From: G963923955 sp963923955
GTDB lineage: Bacteria; Pseudomonadota; Gammaproteobacteria; Eutrophobiales; Eutrophobiaceae
Direction of reading: 5' to 3'
Length of the DNA stretch: 64,000 bases
NCBI GenBank assembly: GCA_963923955.1
Contig: OZ000552.1
Location: 62,001 to 126,000, forward strand
In this document: positions 44,112 through 56,900 of the stretch, one piece after another
Position numbering within the stretch: the first letter of the stretch is position 1
Layout: every line of letters begins with the position of its first letter
Translations under genes and position numbers: made by a program
Notes under the pieces: model-generated
Told to the model about the DNA's origin: nothing
What the model saw: the letters and a program-made list of their open reading frames with translations, nothing else
Databases searched by the model: none

Positions 44112-44458
44112 CGGGCTATTTTTTTCCAGTGCTTGGATAAGGCCCGGCTAAGGACGGTGTTGCAGTCCTGCTCAAGGTTTTTCTGCGCCATCACGACAAT
44201 ATCAAGACCGCTTAAGTCTACCTGCTTGCGGCGGAAGCTCTCCCGTATCAGACGCTTCACCCGGTTTCTGGTAACGGCCAAGTGTATGTGCTTTTTTGCT
44301 ATGGCCAGGCCTAAGCGGGCAAAAGGCAACTGGTTTTGTCTGGCCAGGACAATGAATTGCCCGTCAATCGAGCGCAGGGGCTGCTTAAATACCCGCTTAA
44401 ATTCGTCCGGTTTTTTGAGCCTGTTGGCTGGCGATAAGCCTTGTTGCAAAGACGTCAC
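44099..44458 (-). CDS. rnpA: Ribonuclease P protein component
   Basis: 119 residues. RNA-binding motif TRNRVKRLIRESFR and basic N-terminal cleft residues identify the C5-type protein subunit that helps RNase P RNA trim tRNA 5' ends. It lies 4 bases downstream of rpmH, the usual cotranscribed pair. Confidence 0.95.
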   Translation of the reverse strand: MTSLQQGLSPANRLKKPDEFKRVFKQPLRSIDGQFIVLARQNQLPFARLGLAIAKKHIHLAVTRNRVKRLIRESFRRKQVDLSGLDIVVMAQKNLEQDCNTVLSRALSKHWKKIARCAR

Positions 44459-44462
44459 GATA

Positions 44463-44597
44463 TTAGGCAGACAGTCGCTTGCGCCCCTTGGCCCTGCGTG
44501 CCTTGATAATAGAGCGACCGGCCTTGGTTTGCATCCGCAGGCGGAAGCCGTGGCTGCGCTTGCGTTTAAGTCTGCTTGGTTGGTATGTGCGCTTCAT
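44463..44597 (-). CDS. rpmH: 50S ribosomal protein L34
   Basis: 44 residues: [18 protein letters not shown], then [20 protein letters not shown] and RLSA, the near-universal L34 sequence. It is the first gene of the rpmH-rnpA-yidD-yidC-mnmE run, divergent from dnaA. Confidence 0.97.
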   Translation of the reverse strand: MKRTYQPSRLKRKRSHGFRLRMQTKAGRSIIKARRAKGRKRLSA

Positions 44598-44846
44598 TAT
44601 TCTTCACTGTCGGTTGCAAATTTTTGATTAAAAAAGCCGAATATAGTACTCATCCTTTGTTAATATTGCCAATCTTTCCTTCGCTTGATCTTAAATGATC
44701 GGAACTAGGTGGATATGTTCGGCGAATAGGTATAGACTTAGGCCCCTTAGGTTTTTTTAGGTTCGACATAGCTCGCTTTGAGGCACCCAAGTATAATGCT
44801 GCGGATGAATTTTTATATCTGTTACCCTTCTTAAGGAGACTTGATC
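44598..44846. promoter_or_regulatory. Divergent rpmH / dnaA regulatory region
   Basis: A 249-base AT-rich gap. TATAAT at 44792-44797 is a good -10 candidate for dnaA, without a clear -35 at normal spacing. AAGGAG (44833-44838) precedes dnaA. Unlike Pseudomonas, this side shows no perfect TTATCCACA box; nearest is GGTGGATAT at about 44708. GATC occurs twice close together near 44687-44701. Confidence 0.6.
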
Positions 44847-46160
44847 TTGTCAGTGTGGGCATTATGTGTTGAGCGTCTGGAGGGAGAGCTGCCGCCGCAG
44901 CAATTCAACACATGGATACGGCCGCTGCAGGTGGTAGAGAGAAAGGGCTCGATACGCCTGTTGGCGCCGAATCGCTTTGTGCTTGACTGGGTTAATAAAC
45001 AGTACGCGGCGCGCATAGAAGAGTTATTAGGCGGTTTTTTTACCAACAATGACTGGCGCTTTAGTGTCGAGGTGGGGAGTCAACCATTACCACAACCGGC
45101 GGTGCAGGAGCAGGGTCAGGCCCGCTCCCAGCAGCGATATTCAAACAACCTTAACCCGGCCTTTTCCTTTGATAACTTTGTTGAAGGCAAGTCCAATCAA
45201 CTGGCGCGCGCTGCATCCATGCAGACCGCCAAGAACCCGGGAGATGCTTATAATCCCCTGTTTTTATACGGCGGGGTGGGCTTGGGCAAGACCCATCTGA
45301 TGCATGCCATTGGATGTGCCATACTGGAATTACGACCCGACGCCAACATTGCCTACCTGCACTCCGAGCGCTTTGTCGCCGACATGGTGCGTGCCTTGCA
45401 ACACAACGCCATCAACGAGTTTAAGCGCTATTACCGCTCTTTGGATACCCTGCTGATTGATGACATCCAATTCTTTGCCGGCAAGGAGCGCTCTCAGGAA
45501 GAGTTTTTTCACACCTTTAATGCGCTGCTCGAAGGACAACAGCAGATCGTCCTGAGTTGCGATCGCTACCCGAAGGAGGTCAAGGGCCTGGAGGAGAGAC
45601 TGAAATCCCGCTTTGGCTGGGGCCTGACTGTTGACATTGAACCCCCCGAGCTGGAGACCCGGGTGGCCATTATAAAAAAGAAGGCTGAGCAGTCGGGCAC
45701 ACATATACCGGATGAGGTGAGCTTCTTTATCGCCGAGCGCTTTCGCGCCAATGTGCGCGAGCTGGAAGGTGCTTTGAACCGGGTGGCGGCCAACGCCAAC
45801 TTGACCGGACAGGCGGTAAGCATGGATCTGTCGAGGCGGGCGCTGCGTGATCTTCTATTGCTCCAAGACAAGCAGATTACGATAGAGAATATTCAAAAGA
45901 CCATTGCCGAATACTACAAGATACGGGTAGCAGAACTCTTATCGAAGCGGCGCAGTCGCTCCGTTGCCAGACCCCGGCAGATGGCCATGGCCCTGTCAAA
46001 GGAGTTGACCAAGCACAGCCTGCCTGAGATCGGGGACGCCTTTGGCGGAAGAGACCACACCACCGTCTTGCATGCCTGCCGCAAGATTAGCGCGCTACGG
46101 CAACAGGAACATAAGATCGAGCAGGACTATAGTAATCTCAGTAATATACTGACGCGCTGA
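44847..46160 (+). CDS. dnaA: Chromosomal replication initiator protein DnaA
   Basis: 437 residues from a TTG at 44847, which has AAGGAG eight bases upstream and aligns with the usual start ([20 protein letters not shown]); an earlier TTG at 44841 is too close to that site. Domain I (1-80), short linker, AAA+ domain with Walker [11 protein letters not shown] and Walker [11 protein letters not shown], and domain IV with [15 protein letters not shown] that reads the DnaA box. Opens oriC and loads the helicase. Confidence 0.97.
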   Translation: MSVWALCVERLEGELPPQQFNTWIRPLQVVERKGSIRLLAPNRFVLDWVNKQYAARIEELLGGFFTNNDWRFSVEVGSQPLPQPAVQEQGQARSQQRYSNNLNPAFSFDNFVEGKSNQLARAASMQTAKNPGDAYNPLFLYGGVGLGKTHLMHAIGCAILELRPDANIAYLHSERFVADMVRALQHNAINEFKRYYRSLDTLLIDDIQFFAGKERSQEEFFHTFNALLEGQQQIVLSCDRYPKEVKGLEERLKSRFGWGLTVDIEPPELETRVAIIKKKAEQSGTHIPDEVSFFIAERFRANVRELEGALNRVAANANLTGQAVSMDLSRRALRDLLLLQDKQITIENIQKTIAEYYKIRVAELLSKRRSRSVARPRQMAMALSKELTKHSLPEIGDAFGGRDHTTVLHACRKISALRQQEHKIEQDYSNLSNILTR

Positions 46161-46357
46161 GTTGAGCAAGCTGTGGATAAGCCATGTTTGGAATCATCGG
46201 ATACAAAACTCAAGTTTTTGCGCACAGGAAAAAAGACTGAATCAATCTGCTTCATAAATACAAAATAATTTATGAGATATTGATTTTAATAGGAAAAATA
46301 ATCTTATCCACATATCCACAAGTGTAATTATATAAACAACAAATAAAGAGTATATTT
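46161..46357 (+). other. oriC: Probable replication origin (oriC) with DnaA boxes and AT-rich DUE
   Basis: The dnaA-dnaN gap holds a perfect DnaA box in reverse (TGTGGATAA, 46172-46180), a perfect forward box (TTATCCACA, 46304-46312) and an overlapping one-mismatch box (ATATCCACA, 46312-46320). The stretch 46240-46303 is very AT-rich and could unwind. Boxes are few compared with E. coli, so additional origin parts may lie outside, or these may be partly for dnaN/dnaA regulation. Confidence 0.7.
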
Positions 46358-47458
46358 ATGAAAGTAATTATCCAACGAGAAGAACTCCTGCCTGCCTTGC
46401 AGGCGGTCAACGGGGTGGTGGAGCGTCGGCAGGCCCTGCCGATTCTGTCCAATCTGCTACTACAAGAAACGGAAGAGTCAACATCTATAACCGCTACGGA
46501 CATGGAGGTGGAGTTAAAGACCACGATTAACAAGTCCTTTGGCGGCGCCGGAGAGATCACCCTACCGGCACGAAAATTGCTGGATATCTGTCGGGCATTG
46601 CCTGATGAGGCAAGCCTGGATATCAACATTGACGAGGGACGGGCAACGGTTGTCTCCGGCAAGAGCCGCTTTACACTCGCCACCCTGCCGGCCCAGGAAT
46701 ACCCCTCCATTGATATGGCCGAATCAATGGTGCAGTTTTCAATCCCTCAGCAATCCTTGAAGGAACTCTTAGACAAGACCGCCTTTGCCATGGCGCAGCA
46801 GGATGTGCGCTATTATCTAAATGGCCTCTTGCTTGAGATCGACAAGGAAAGGCTACGGGCCGTGGCCACCGACGGCCATCGCCTGGCCCTGTGTGACACT
46901 CAGTTAGAGATCGAGGCCGACGAGACCATACAGATCATCATCCCCCGAAAGGGCGTGGTGGAGTTGGGCCGCCTGCTGCAGGATAAAGAGGATGAGGCGA
47001 AGATAAGCATAAGCACCAACCACATCAGAGTGGAATTGTCCCACATGCAATTCACCAGTAAGCTGATAGACGGGAAGTTCCCCGATTACCAGCGCGTCAT
47101 CCCCGAACAGGCGGTGGAACAGGTCGTGGCGGATCGGGAGTTATTAAGGCAGGGCCTGACCAGGGCATCGATATTGTCGAATGAAAAATATCGGGGAGTT
47201 AGAATTCTCTTGGAAACCAATAAGTTAAGAGCGCTTGCGCATAACCCGGAGCAGGAGGAGGCCGAAGAGGAGCTTGAGGTTGCCTATGCCGGTGCGGCGC
47301 TGGAGATAGGCTTTAACGTGTCTTATCTGCTGGATGCCCTAGGCATTGTACGCACTGAGAAGGTAAAGCTGAGCTTGACGGATCCGAATAATAGCTGTCT
47401 GTTGTTGCCGGAGAAGGGAGAGGAGAGCAAGTATGTAGTGATGCCCATGCGTCTTTAA
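46358..47458 (+). CDS. dnaN: DNA polymerase III beta subunit (sliding clamp)
   Basis: 366 residues, the standard clamp length, with three repeated domains; MKVIIQREELLPALQAVNGVVERRQALPILSNLL is the typical start and the C-terminus VVMPMRL matches family ends. Holds polymerase III on DNA. Five bases before recF. Confidence 0.97.
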   Translation: MKVIIQREELLPALQAVNGVVERRQALPILSNLLLQETEESTSITATDMEVELKTTINKSFGGAGEITLPARKLLDICRALPDEASLDINIDEGRATVVSGKSRFTLATLPAQEYPSIDMAESMVQFSIPQQSLKELLDKTAFAMAQQDVRYYLNGLLLEIDKERLRAVATDGHRLALCDTQLEIEADETIQIIIPRKGVVELGRLLQDKEDEAKISISTNHIRVELSHMQFTSKLIDGKFPDYQRVIPEQAVEQVVADRELLRQGLTRASILSNEKYRGVRILLETNKLRALAHNPEQEEAEEELEVAYAGAALEIGFNVSYLLDALGIVRTEKVKLSLTDPNNSCLLLPEKGEESKYVVMPMRL

Positions 47459-47463
47459 GGCGT

Positions 47464-50983
<3,520 letters not shown>

Positions 50984-51007
50984 AAAGGCAAGCCAGATTA
51001 TAAGAGA

Positions 51008-51703
51008 TTAACCAGTGCGGGCCAGGGCCCAGACAGAAATATCCTTAACCCCCGCCCGTTTAAGCAGCCGCGCCAATTCGTTCACCGTAGCCCCGCTGGT
51101 AACGATGTCATCAACAATGGCCACCGACTCATAAGGCGGCGGACGTCTAAGTGCAAAGGCGCCGCGGACATTGGCCTGTCGTGCCTTGGGTGACAACTCA
51201 AACTGTGGTGCCGTTGCGCGTATTCGTCTCACCAGCCCCGGATCAATCTTAATCGCCAGCCGCCTGCCCAGCAGCCGCGCCAATTCCAGGGACTGGTTAA
51301 AACCCCGTTGCATGAGTCTCTGCCCATGCAAGGGAACCGGGATCAGGCGCTTAGGCGGGTCTTCCTGTCGCGCCTTAAGCAGCCTGATCAGCCCCTCGCC
51401 GACGGCCGAGATGAACTCCAGGCGCTGATTATACTTCAGCGCCCGGATGAGTTGGCTTACCGGAGACCGATACGCATAGGCGGTGAGCACGCGATCATAG
51501 TTGGGCGGCTTACGCATACATTTTGCGCACAGCCCTGCGCATGCCAATGACACGCCGCAGCGCTCACAGGCGCTTTTCGTCAGCGGCAGATCCATGCGGC
51601 AAGCCTCGCAAAGGCCATCCAGCGCCTCCTCGCCCCGACACAGCAGGCAGATCGACGGGGCAAAAAACCCCAGGGCAGAGTGAAGCAGAGCAGAATGAAA
51701 CAT
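51008..51703 (-). CDS. comF: ComF family phosphoribosyltransferase-like protein
   Basis: 231 residues. N-terminal zinc-binding cysteines (CLLC, CEAC, CERC, CAKC) and a C-terminal PRTase site VAIVDDIVTSGATVNEL. ComF proteins are needed for natural DNA uptake in competent species; in others (GntX) the role is less clear. Convergent with gyrB and divergent from bioB, as is common in gammaproteobacteria. Confidence 0.93.
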   Translation of the reverse strand: MFHSALLHSALGFFAPSICLLCRGEEALDGLCEACRMDLPLTKSACERCGVSLACAGLCAKCMRKPPNYDRVLTAYAYRSPVSQLIRALKYNQRLEFISAVGEGLIRLLKARQEDPPKRLIPVPLHGQRLMQRGFNQSLELARLLGRRLAIKIDPGLVRRIRATAPQFELSPKARQANVRGAFALRRPPPYESVAIVDDIVTSGATVNELARLLKRAGVKDISVWALARTG

Positions 51704-51800
51704 GGATTACCCGTTAACCATAGCAAAAGAATCAAGTTGACAGCGGCGCGCCTGAGACTATGATGAACAAACTTCAAGTCCAACCATTTAAGAGCTAACG

Positions 51801-52793
51801 ATGCTTATACAACAAGAAGCCGCCCCTGCAAAGGCGCAACAAGGACAGCAAGACCTTGCCGAGCGCTGGTCGAAACAGGCAATAAAGGCCCTGTTCGCGC
51901 TGCCATTTAATGATCTCATTTACCGGGCGCAGGGCGTTCATCGGCAGTGCTTTGATGCCAACGAGATTCAACTGAGCACCCTGGTCAACATCAAGGCCGG
52001 CGGCTGCCCGGAGGACTGCGCCTACTGTCCGCAGAGCGCCCGTTATGATACCCCAGTAGAGGCCGAAGAAACCATGCGGCTGGACGAGGTGCTCGCCGCC
52101 GCCAGAGCGGCAAAGGCAAGCGGCGCCACCCGCTTTTGCATGGGCGCGGCCTGGCGCAGCCCCAGAGAGAAGGATTTCAAAAAAGTGCTGGCTATGGTCT
52201 CGGAGGTAAAATCCTTACGATTAGAGACCTGTGCCACGCTCGGCATGCTAAGCCCGCAGCAGGCAGCGCGCCTCAAAGCCGCCGGGCTGGATTACTATAA
52301 TCATAACCTGGACACCTCCAAAGAATACTACCCGCAGATCATCAGCACCCGCAGCTACCAGGATCGCTTGGATACCTTGGCGCACGTTCGCAATGCCGGC
52401 ATCAATGTCTGCTGTGGCGGTATCCTCGGCCTGGGGGAAGGCGAAGACGACCGGGTGGGTCTTCTACATACGCTGGCAAATATGGATGAGCCGCCGGAGA
52501 GCGTACCGATCAATCTGCTGGTGCAGGTGGAAGGCACCCCGCTGGCCGGGACGGCGGCCCCGGATCCCTTTGCCATGATCAAGACGATTGCCGTGGCCAG
52601 GATCTTGATGCCGCGATCTTATGTGCGCTTATCAGCCGGCAGGAGCGAGATGACGGACACGATGCAGGTGCTGTGTTTTCTGGCCGGGGCCAACTCCATC
52701 TTCTATGGCGAGAAACTCTTGACCACCGAAAACCCGCAAAACGAGAATGACCGACAACTTTTTGCGCGCCTGGGCATCAAGGCAAAGCAATAG
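51801..52793 (+). CDS. bioB: Biotin synthase BioB
   Basis: 330 residues. Radical-SAM cluster cysteines in [17 protein letters not shown] (C-x3-C-x2-C), and the second cluster region ([18 protein letters not shown]). Inserts sulfur into dethiobiotin. First gene of bioBFCD, followed after 24 bases by bioF. Confidence 0.97.
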   Translation: MLIQQEAAPAKAQQGQQDLAERWSKQAIKALFALPFNDLIYRAQGVHRQCFDANEIQLSTLVNIKAGGCPEDCAYCPQSARYDTPVEAEETMRLDEVLAAARAAKASGATRFCMGAAWRSPREKDFKKVLAMVSEVKSLRLETCATLGMLSPQQAARLKAAGLDYYNHNLDTSKEYYPQIISTRSYQDRLDTLAHVRNAGINVCCGGILGLGEGEDDRVGLLHTLANMDEPPESVPINLLVQVEGTPLAGTAAPDPFAMIKTIAVARILMPRSYVRLSAGRSEMTDTMQVLCFLAGANSIFYGEKLLTTENPQNENDRQLFARLGIKAKQ

Positions 52794-52817
52794 GGCGGGA
52801 GCCGTAGCGGCCTTTCC

Positions 52818-54002
52818 ATGCTCTCATCAGCCTATGCGCACGAACTGGCGCAGATAAAGGCCAAAGGGCTTTATCGCCGCCGCCTGATTATTGACGGCGC
52901 ACAAGGCCCCAGCGTCCGCCTGAAAGACAAGCAAGTGCTGAATTTTTGCAGCAATGATTATCTGGGCCTGGCCAAGGACCCGCGCCTTATCCGCACATTC
53001 AAACAGGCCGCCGAGCGCTACGGCATCAGCAGCGGCTCCTCACCGCTGGTCTGCGGCAGGAGCCGCGCCCTGGCTGATTTGGAGGCCGCTGTCGCTGCGC
53101 ATACTGGCCGCGACAAGGCCCTGGTCTTCTCCAGCGGCTACCTGGCCAATCTCGCGATCATGAACGGCCTGGCGAGCGACAAACAAGACTTAGTTCTGCA
53201 AGACAAACTCAATCACGCATCGATCATTGATGCGGCGATCTTATCCCGGGCAAGGCTAAGGCGTTATCTGCACCGGGACATTGATTCATTGAAGCGCCGC
53301 CTGCGCCTGCCAGCACGGCAGCGGCTGGTCTCTACCGAGGGCGTTTTTAGCATGGAGGGCGACATCGCGCCGCTGCCGGGGGTTGTCGCCGCCTGTCGTG
53401 AACATGGCGCGACCTTGATCGTGGACGATGCCCACGGCCTTGGCGTCCTGGGCGAGGGTGGCGGCGGCAGCCTGGAGCACTTTAAGCTAAATCAAAACGA
53501 TGTGCCGGTGCTGATGGCGACCTTCGGCAAGGCTTTAGGCGGTGCTGGTGCCTTCGTGGCGGGGAGTGCGGAGCTAATAGACTTCCTCCTGCAAAAGGCG
53601 CGGCCCTTGATCTACAGCACCGCCCTGGCGCCGGCCCTTGCCGCAAGCAACCGCGCGGCGCTTGAGATCGCCGCCAATGAACCGGGGCGCCGGGAGAAGC
53701 TCTTTGCGCTGATCAAGCGCTTCAAAAAGGGCGCACATGAATTGGCTTTGCCGCTAAAAGATTCTGCTACGCCGATACAACCCTTGATGATTGGCGATGC
53801 AGAAACAGCCGTGAGAATCAGCGATAAGCTGCTGGAGCAGGGCGTGCTGATCAGCGCCATCCGCCCGCCGACGGTGCCGGTCAATAGCGCCCGCCTGCGC
53901 ATTACCTTCTCGGCCGGGCATACTGCCGCGCAGGTGGGTCGGCTGCTCGAATGCCTGTCCTTGGTGCTGGGAAAGTTTGGGATAGAAAGACATGCTGCCT
54001 GA
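52818..54002 (+). CDS. bioF: 8-amino-7-oxononanoate synthase BioF
   Basis: 394 residues, PLP fold type I. FCSNDYLGLAKDPRL, GSGS-like SSGSSPLVCGRS, DDAHGLGVLG, and the PLP lysine in ATFGKALGGAGAFV. Joins pimeloyl-ACP and alanine. Overlaps bioC by 11 bases. Confidence 0.96.
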   Translation: MLSSAYAHELAQIKAKGLYRRRLIIDGAQGPSVRLKDKQVLNFCSNDYLGLAKDPRLIRTFKQAAERYGISSGSSPLVCGRSRALADLEAAVAAHTGRDKALVFSSGYLANLAIMNGLASDKQDLVLQDKLNHASIIDAAILSRARLRRYLHRDIDSLKRRLRLPARQRLVSTEGVFSMEGDIAPLPGVVAACREHGATLIVDDAHGLGVLGEGGGGSLEHFKLNQNDVPVLMATFGKALGGAGAFVAGSAELIDFLLQKARPLIYSTALAPALAASNRAALEIAANEPGRREKLFALIKRFKKGAHELALPLKDSATPIQPLMIGDAETAVRISDKLLEQGVLISAIRPPTVPVNSARLRITFSAGHTAAQVGRLLECLSLVLGKFGIERHAA

Positions 54003-54885
54003 GCAGGCCTTTTTTGCGGAAAAAGACAAGGTGGCGCGGAACTTCAGCGCCGCCGCCGACAGATACGAGAAGGTCGCGGTCTTGCAGAAGCTGGTGGCGG
54101 CGCGCCTGCTGGAGCGGCTGGAGCTCATAAGGCTTGCCCCCCAAAGAATTGTCGATATGGGTTCGGGCACCGGCTGGCTGGCCTGCGGCCTGGAGAAACA
54201 CTACCCCCGCGCCGCGATCATCCAACTGGACATCGCCCTGGACATGCTTACGTTTTCGAAGGGCAAGCCCCCAAGCCGATCTAATAAACAGACCTTTGTC
54301 TGTGCGGACGCAGAACGCCTTCCCTTGGTGGAGAACGCGGCTGACATGCTCTGCTCCAGCCTGATGCTGCAATGGTGCAATGATGTCGATGCCGTGTTTG
54401 CCGGCGCCGCAAGAATACTTAGGCCCAACGGCCTGTTTCTGTTCTCCTCCTTCGGCCCGGATACGCTCATGGAATTGCGCAAGAGCTGGGCGGCGGCGGA
54501 TGAGGGGTGTGTGCATGTTAATCGCTTTATCGACATGCACGATCTGGGAGACGCCCTGCTGCGGGCCGGGCTTGAACAGCCGGTCATGGAGCGGGAGACA
54601 TTTACCTCGGCCTATGATGATGTCTATGCGCTGATGAGGGAGTTGAAACAGTGGGGCGCCCACAATGTCAACCGCGGACGGCGGCGCAGCATCACCGGCA
54701 AGCAGCGGCTAGAAAAGATGCGCGCTGCTTATGAGGCCCTACGCGCAGATGGCAGCCTGCCCGCCACCTTCGAGGTGGTCTATGGGCATGCCTGGACGCC
54801 TGCGGTGCCGACCGCAAGGGCAATAGATGCGGCAACGGCGGTCTTTCCGGTGTCGGCATTAAAACGAACAAGGGCCGTGGAGTGA
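53992..54885 (+). CDS. bioC: Malonyl-ACP O-methyltransferase BioC
   Basis: 297 residues. KDKVARNFSAAADRYEKVAVLQK is the BioC N-terminus; SAM motif VDMGSGTGWLACGL; LMLQWCNDVDAVFAGAARIL. Methylates malonyl-ACP to start pimelate assembly on the fatty-acid machinery. bioH, which removes the methyl group and is often inside this cluster, is absent here. Confidence 0.95.
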   Translation: MLPEQAFFAEKDKVARNFSAAADRYEKVAVLQKLVAARLLERLELIRLAPQRIVDMGSGTGWLACGLEKHYPRAAIIQLDIALDMLTFSKGKPPSRSNKQTFVCADAERLPLVENAADMLCSSLMLQWCNDVDAVFAGAARILRPNGLFLFSSFGPDTLMELRKSWAAADEGCVHVNRFIDMHDLGDALLRAGLEQPVMERETFTSAYDDVYALMRELKQWGAHNVNRGRRRSITGKQRLEKMRAAYEALRADGSLPATFEVVYGHAWTPAVPTARAIDAATAVFPVSALKRTRAVE

Positions 54886-54888
54886 GCC

Positions 54889-55587
54889 ATGCTCAAATTC
54901 GCCTGCTTTGTCAGTGGCACCGACACGGAGATCGGCAAGACCCATACTACCTTGGGCCTGATGGAGGGCTTCAAGGGCCGCGGCCTGGTGGTGGCGGGCA
55001 TGAAGCCGGTGGCGAGCGGCGGGGAAATCCTGCACGGGCAGTTGGTTAATGAGGATGGCCTAAAGATACGTGCCGCCTGCAGCAGGGCCGTTGATTATGC
55101 CTTGATCAATCCCTATGTCATGCCAGAGGCCATCGCCCCGCATATCGCGGCGCAGAAGGCCTCCCAAGCCATCCGCCTGGCGCCGATTGTTGAAGCCTAT
55201 CAGGCCCTGTCTGCGCAGAGCGAGGTCCTTGTGGTGGAAGGCGTGGGCGGTTGGCGTGTGCCGCTTGGGGAGGGCCTGCAGACCACAGATCTGGTCAGGG
55301 CGCTCTCGCTGCCCGTTGTCTTGACCGTCGGCCTGCGCCTGGGCTGCATTAATCATGCGCTGCTGAGCGCCGAGGCCATTCTGGCCGATGGGCACAGGCT
55401 GCTCGGCTGGGTGGCAAACAGCATCGATCCGGCTTATAAAGAGACACAGGCCATGATCGAGACGATTGACAATGCCATCCCCGCACCCCTGCTGGGCCAC
55501 ATTCCGCACCGCGAAAGCTTCGATGCCGCCGAACTGGCCGATGCCTTCGCACAGCAGGTCTTTCGATTAGAAGGCTATGGGATTTAA
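54889..55587 (+). CDS. bioD: Dethiobiotin synthetase BioD
   Basis: 232 residues. P-loop FVSGTDTEIGKTHTTLGL, GMKPVASGG and VVEGVGGWRVPLGEG are family motifs. Carboxylates DAPA to dethiobiotin using ATP. Last gene of bioBFCD, 3 bases after bioC. Confidence 0.96.
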   Translation: MLKFACFVSGTDTEIGKTHTTLGLMEGFKGRGLVVAGMKPVASGGEILHGQLVNEDGLKIRAACSRAVDYALINPYVMPEAIAPHIAAQKASQAIRLAPIVEAYQALSAQSEVLVVEGVGGWRVPLGEGLQTTDLVRALSLPVVLTVGLRLGCINHALLSAEAILADGHRLLGWVANSIDPAYKETQAMIETIDNAIPAPLLGHIPHRESFDAAELADAFAQQVFRLEGYGI

Positions 55588-55761
55588 GGAAAACTAGATG
55601 AGAAAGATTCGCATCTGGGTCGGCAAAAAAGGGCTGTCATCCGGCCCTTGATTTGATGTATGATGAAAGGCTAAATGTGATCGGGGTCGGCAACTTTCTA
55701 TATGATCAGGCCCTCTAAGGCTTGTTAGACATTTTAATTATCATCTTTTGAGGAAGACGGC
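55588..55761 (+). promoter_or_regulatory. bioD-coxB intergenic region
   Basis: AAGGGC (55629-55634) pairs with GCCCTT (55644-55649) as a weak terminator-like hairpin with only a short T tract after it. AT-rich sequence from about 55690 probably holds the cox promoter; TATGAT at 55659-55664 and TATATGATCA near 55699 are possible -10 elements. GAGGAAG before the ATG at 55762 is the ribosome site. Confidence 0.45.
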
Positions 55762-56859
55762 ATGTTTGTCAAGGCACTGCGAAGCTATCTACAAGCCGCC
55801 ATGATCCCCTTGTTTTTTTTGTGGACTGGGATGGCCCAGGCCGGCTACGGTGAACTCAACTTAACCCGGGGCGTAACGGAGATCAGCCGCGAGGTCTATG
55901 ACCTTCACATGTTGATACTATGGATAGTAACGGCCGTCGGCATTGGTGTGTTCGGCGTCATGTTCTGGTCTATCTTTCACCACAGAAAATCAAGGGGAGC
56001 GGTTGCGGCAAAATTTCACCACAGCACCACCGCCGAGATCATCTGGACGATCATCCCCATCATCATCCTGATTGCCATGGCGGTGCCGGCAACGAAGACA
56101 CTTATCTTTATGGAAGAGGCCTCTGATCCGGATATGACGATCAAGGTTACCGGTTATCAGTGGAACTGGCAGTACGACTACTTGGAAGAAGACCTGAGCT
56201 TTTTCAGTTCCTTGCTCCCGGAACACAACGCCGTAAGAAGTGGGGATTCCGAGAAGACGCCGCAGGAGGTTGAAAACTATCTGCTTGAAGTAGATAACCC
56301 GATGGTCATCCCGGTCAATAAAAAAGTCCGCATCTTGACCACCGCAGCCGATGTGCTGCATGCCTGGTGGGTGCCGGATCTGGGCTGGAAGCGCGATGCG
56401 ATTCCCGGCTTTGTCAATTCCAACTGGACCATTATCGAAGAGCCGGGCATCTACCGCGGCCAGTGTGCCGAGTTGTGTGGCCGTGACCATGGCTTTATGC
56501 CGATTGTTGTGCGGGCAGTGGAGCAGGAAGAATATCAACAATGGGTGGCGCAGATGAAGGCCGCTTCCGCCGAGATTGATGCGGAACAATCCTACACCAC
56601 GCACTGCTCGGCCTGCCATCAGGCCAACGGCCGCGGCATCCCGGGTGCCTTCCCGTCATTAGTCGGCTCGCCGGTCGTAACCGGCCCGGTGGCCGATCAT
56701 CTGAATATTGTTCTAAACGGCAAAGCCGGCACCACCATGCAGGCATTCGGCCCGAAGCTCTCCGATGCTGAGATTGCCGCGATCATGAGCTATCAGCGGA
56801 CTTCATGGGGGAATGATGCCGGCGAGGTGAGCGCGGCCGATGTGCAGGCCGCCCGATGA
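55762..56859 (+). CDS. coxB: Cytochrome c oxidase subunit II with fused cytochrome c domain
   Basis: 365 residues. Signal peptide (about 1-27), two membrane helices (about 48-71 and 92-112), CuA domain with ligands H200, C235, E237, C239, H243 and M246, and a C-terminal cytochrome c domain with heme motif CSACH at 282-286 and a distal-Met candidate in TTMQAFGP. The fused c domain makes it a caa3-like subunit that can take electrons from soluble cytochrome c. Leads the oxidase operon. Confidence 0.96.
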   Translation: MFVKALRSYLQAAMIPLFFLWTGMAQAGYGELNLTRGVTEISREVYDLHMLILWIVTAVGIGVFGVMFWSIFHHRKSRGAVAAKFHHSTTAEIIWTIIPIIILIAMAVPATKTLIFMEEASDPDMTIKVTGYQWNWQYDYLEEDLSFFSSLLPEHNAVRSGDSEKTPQEVENYLLEVDNPMVIPVNKKVRILTTAADVLHAWWVPDLGWKRDAIPGFVNSNWTIIEEPGIYRGQCAELCGRDHGFMPIVVRAVEQEEYQQWVAQMKAASAEIDAEQSYTTHCSACHQANGRGIPGAFPSLVGSPVVTGPVADHLNIVLNGKAGTTMQAFGPKLSDAEIAAIMSYQRTSWGNDAGEVSAADVQAAR

Positions 56860-56900
56860 TTGATTTTATTAAGCTATATAGAAAGCATGAGGACAGGCAA

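Noticed and set aside
44700..44780. tRNA-like T-loop word GGTTCGA upstream of dnaA
   Set aside because: No acceptor, D or anticodon stems could be built around it.
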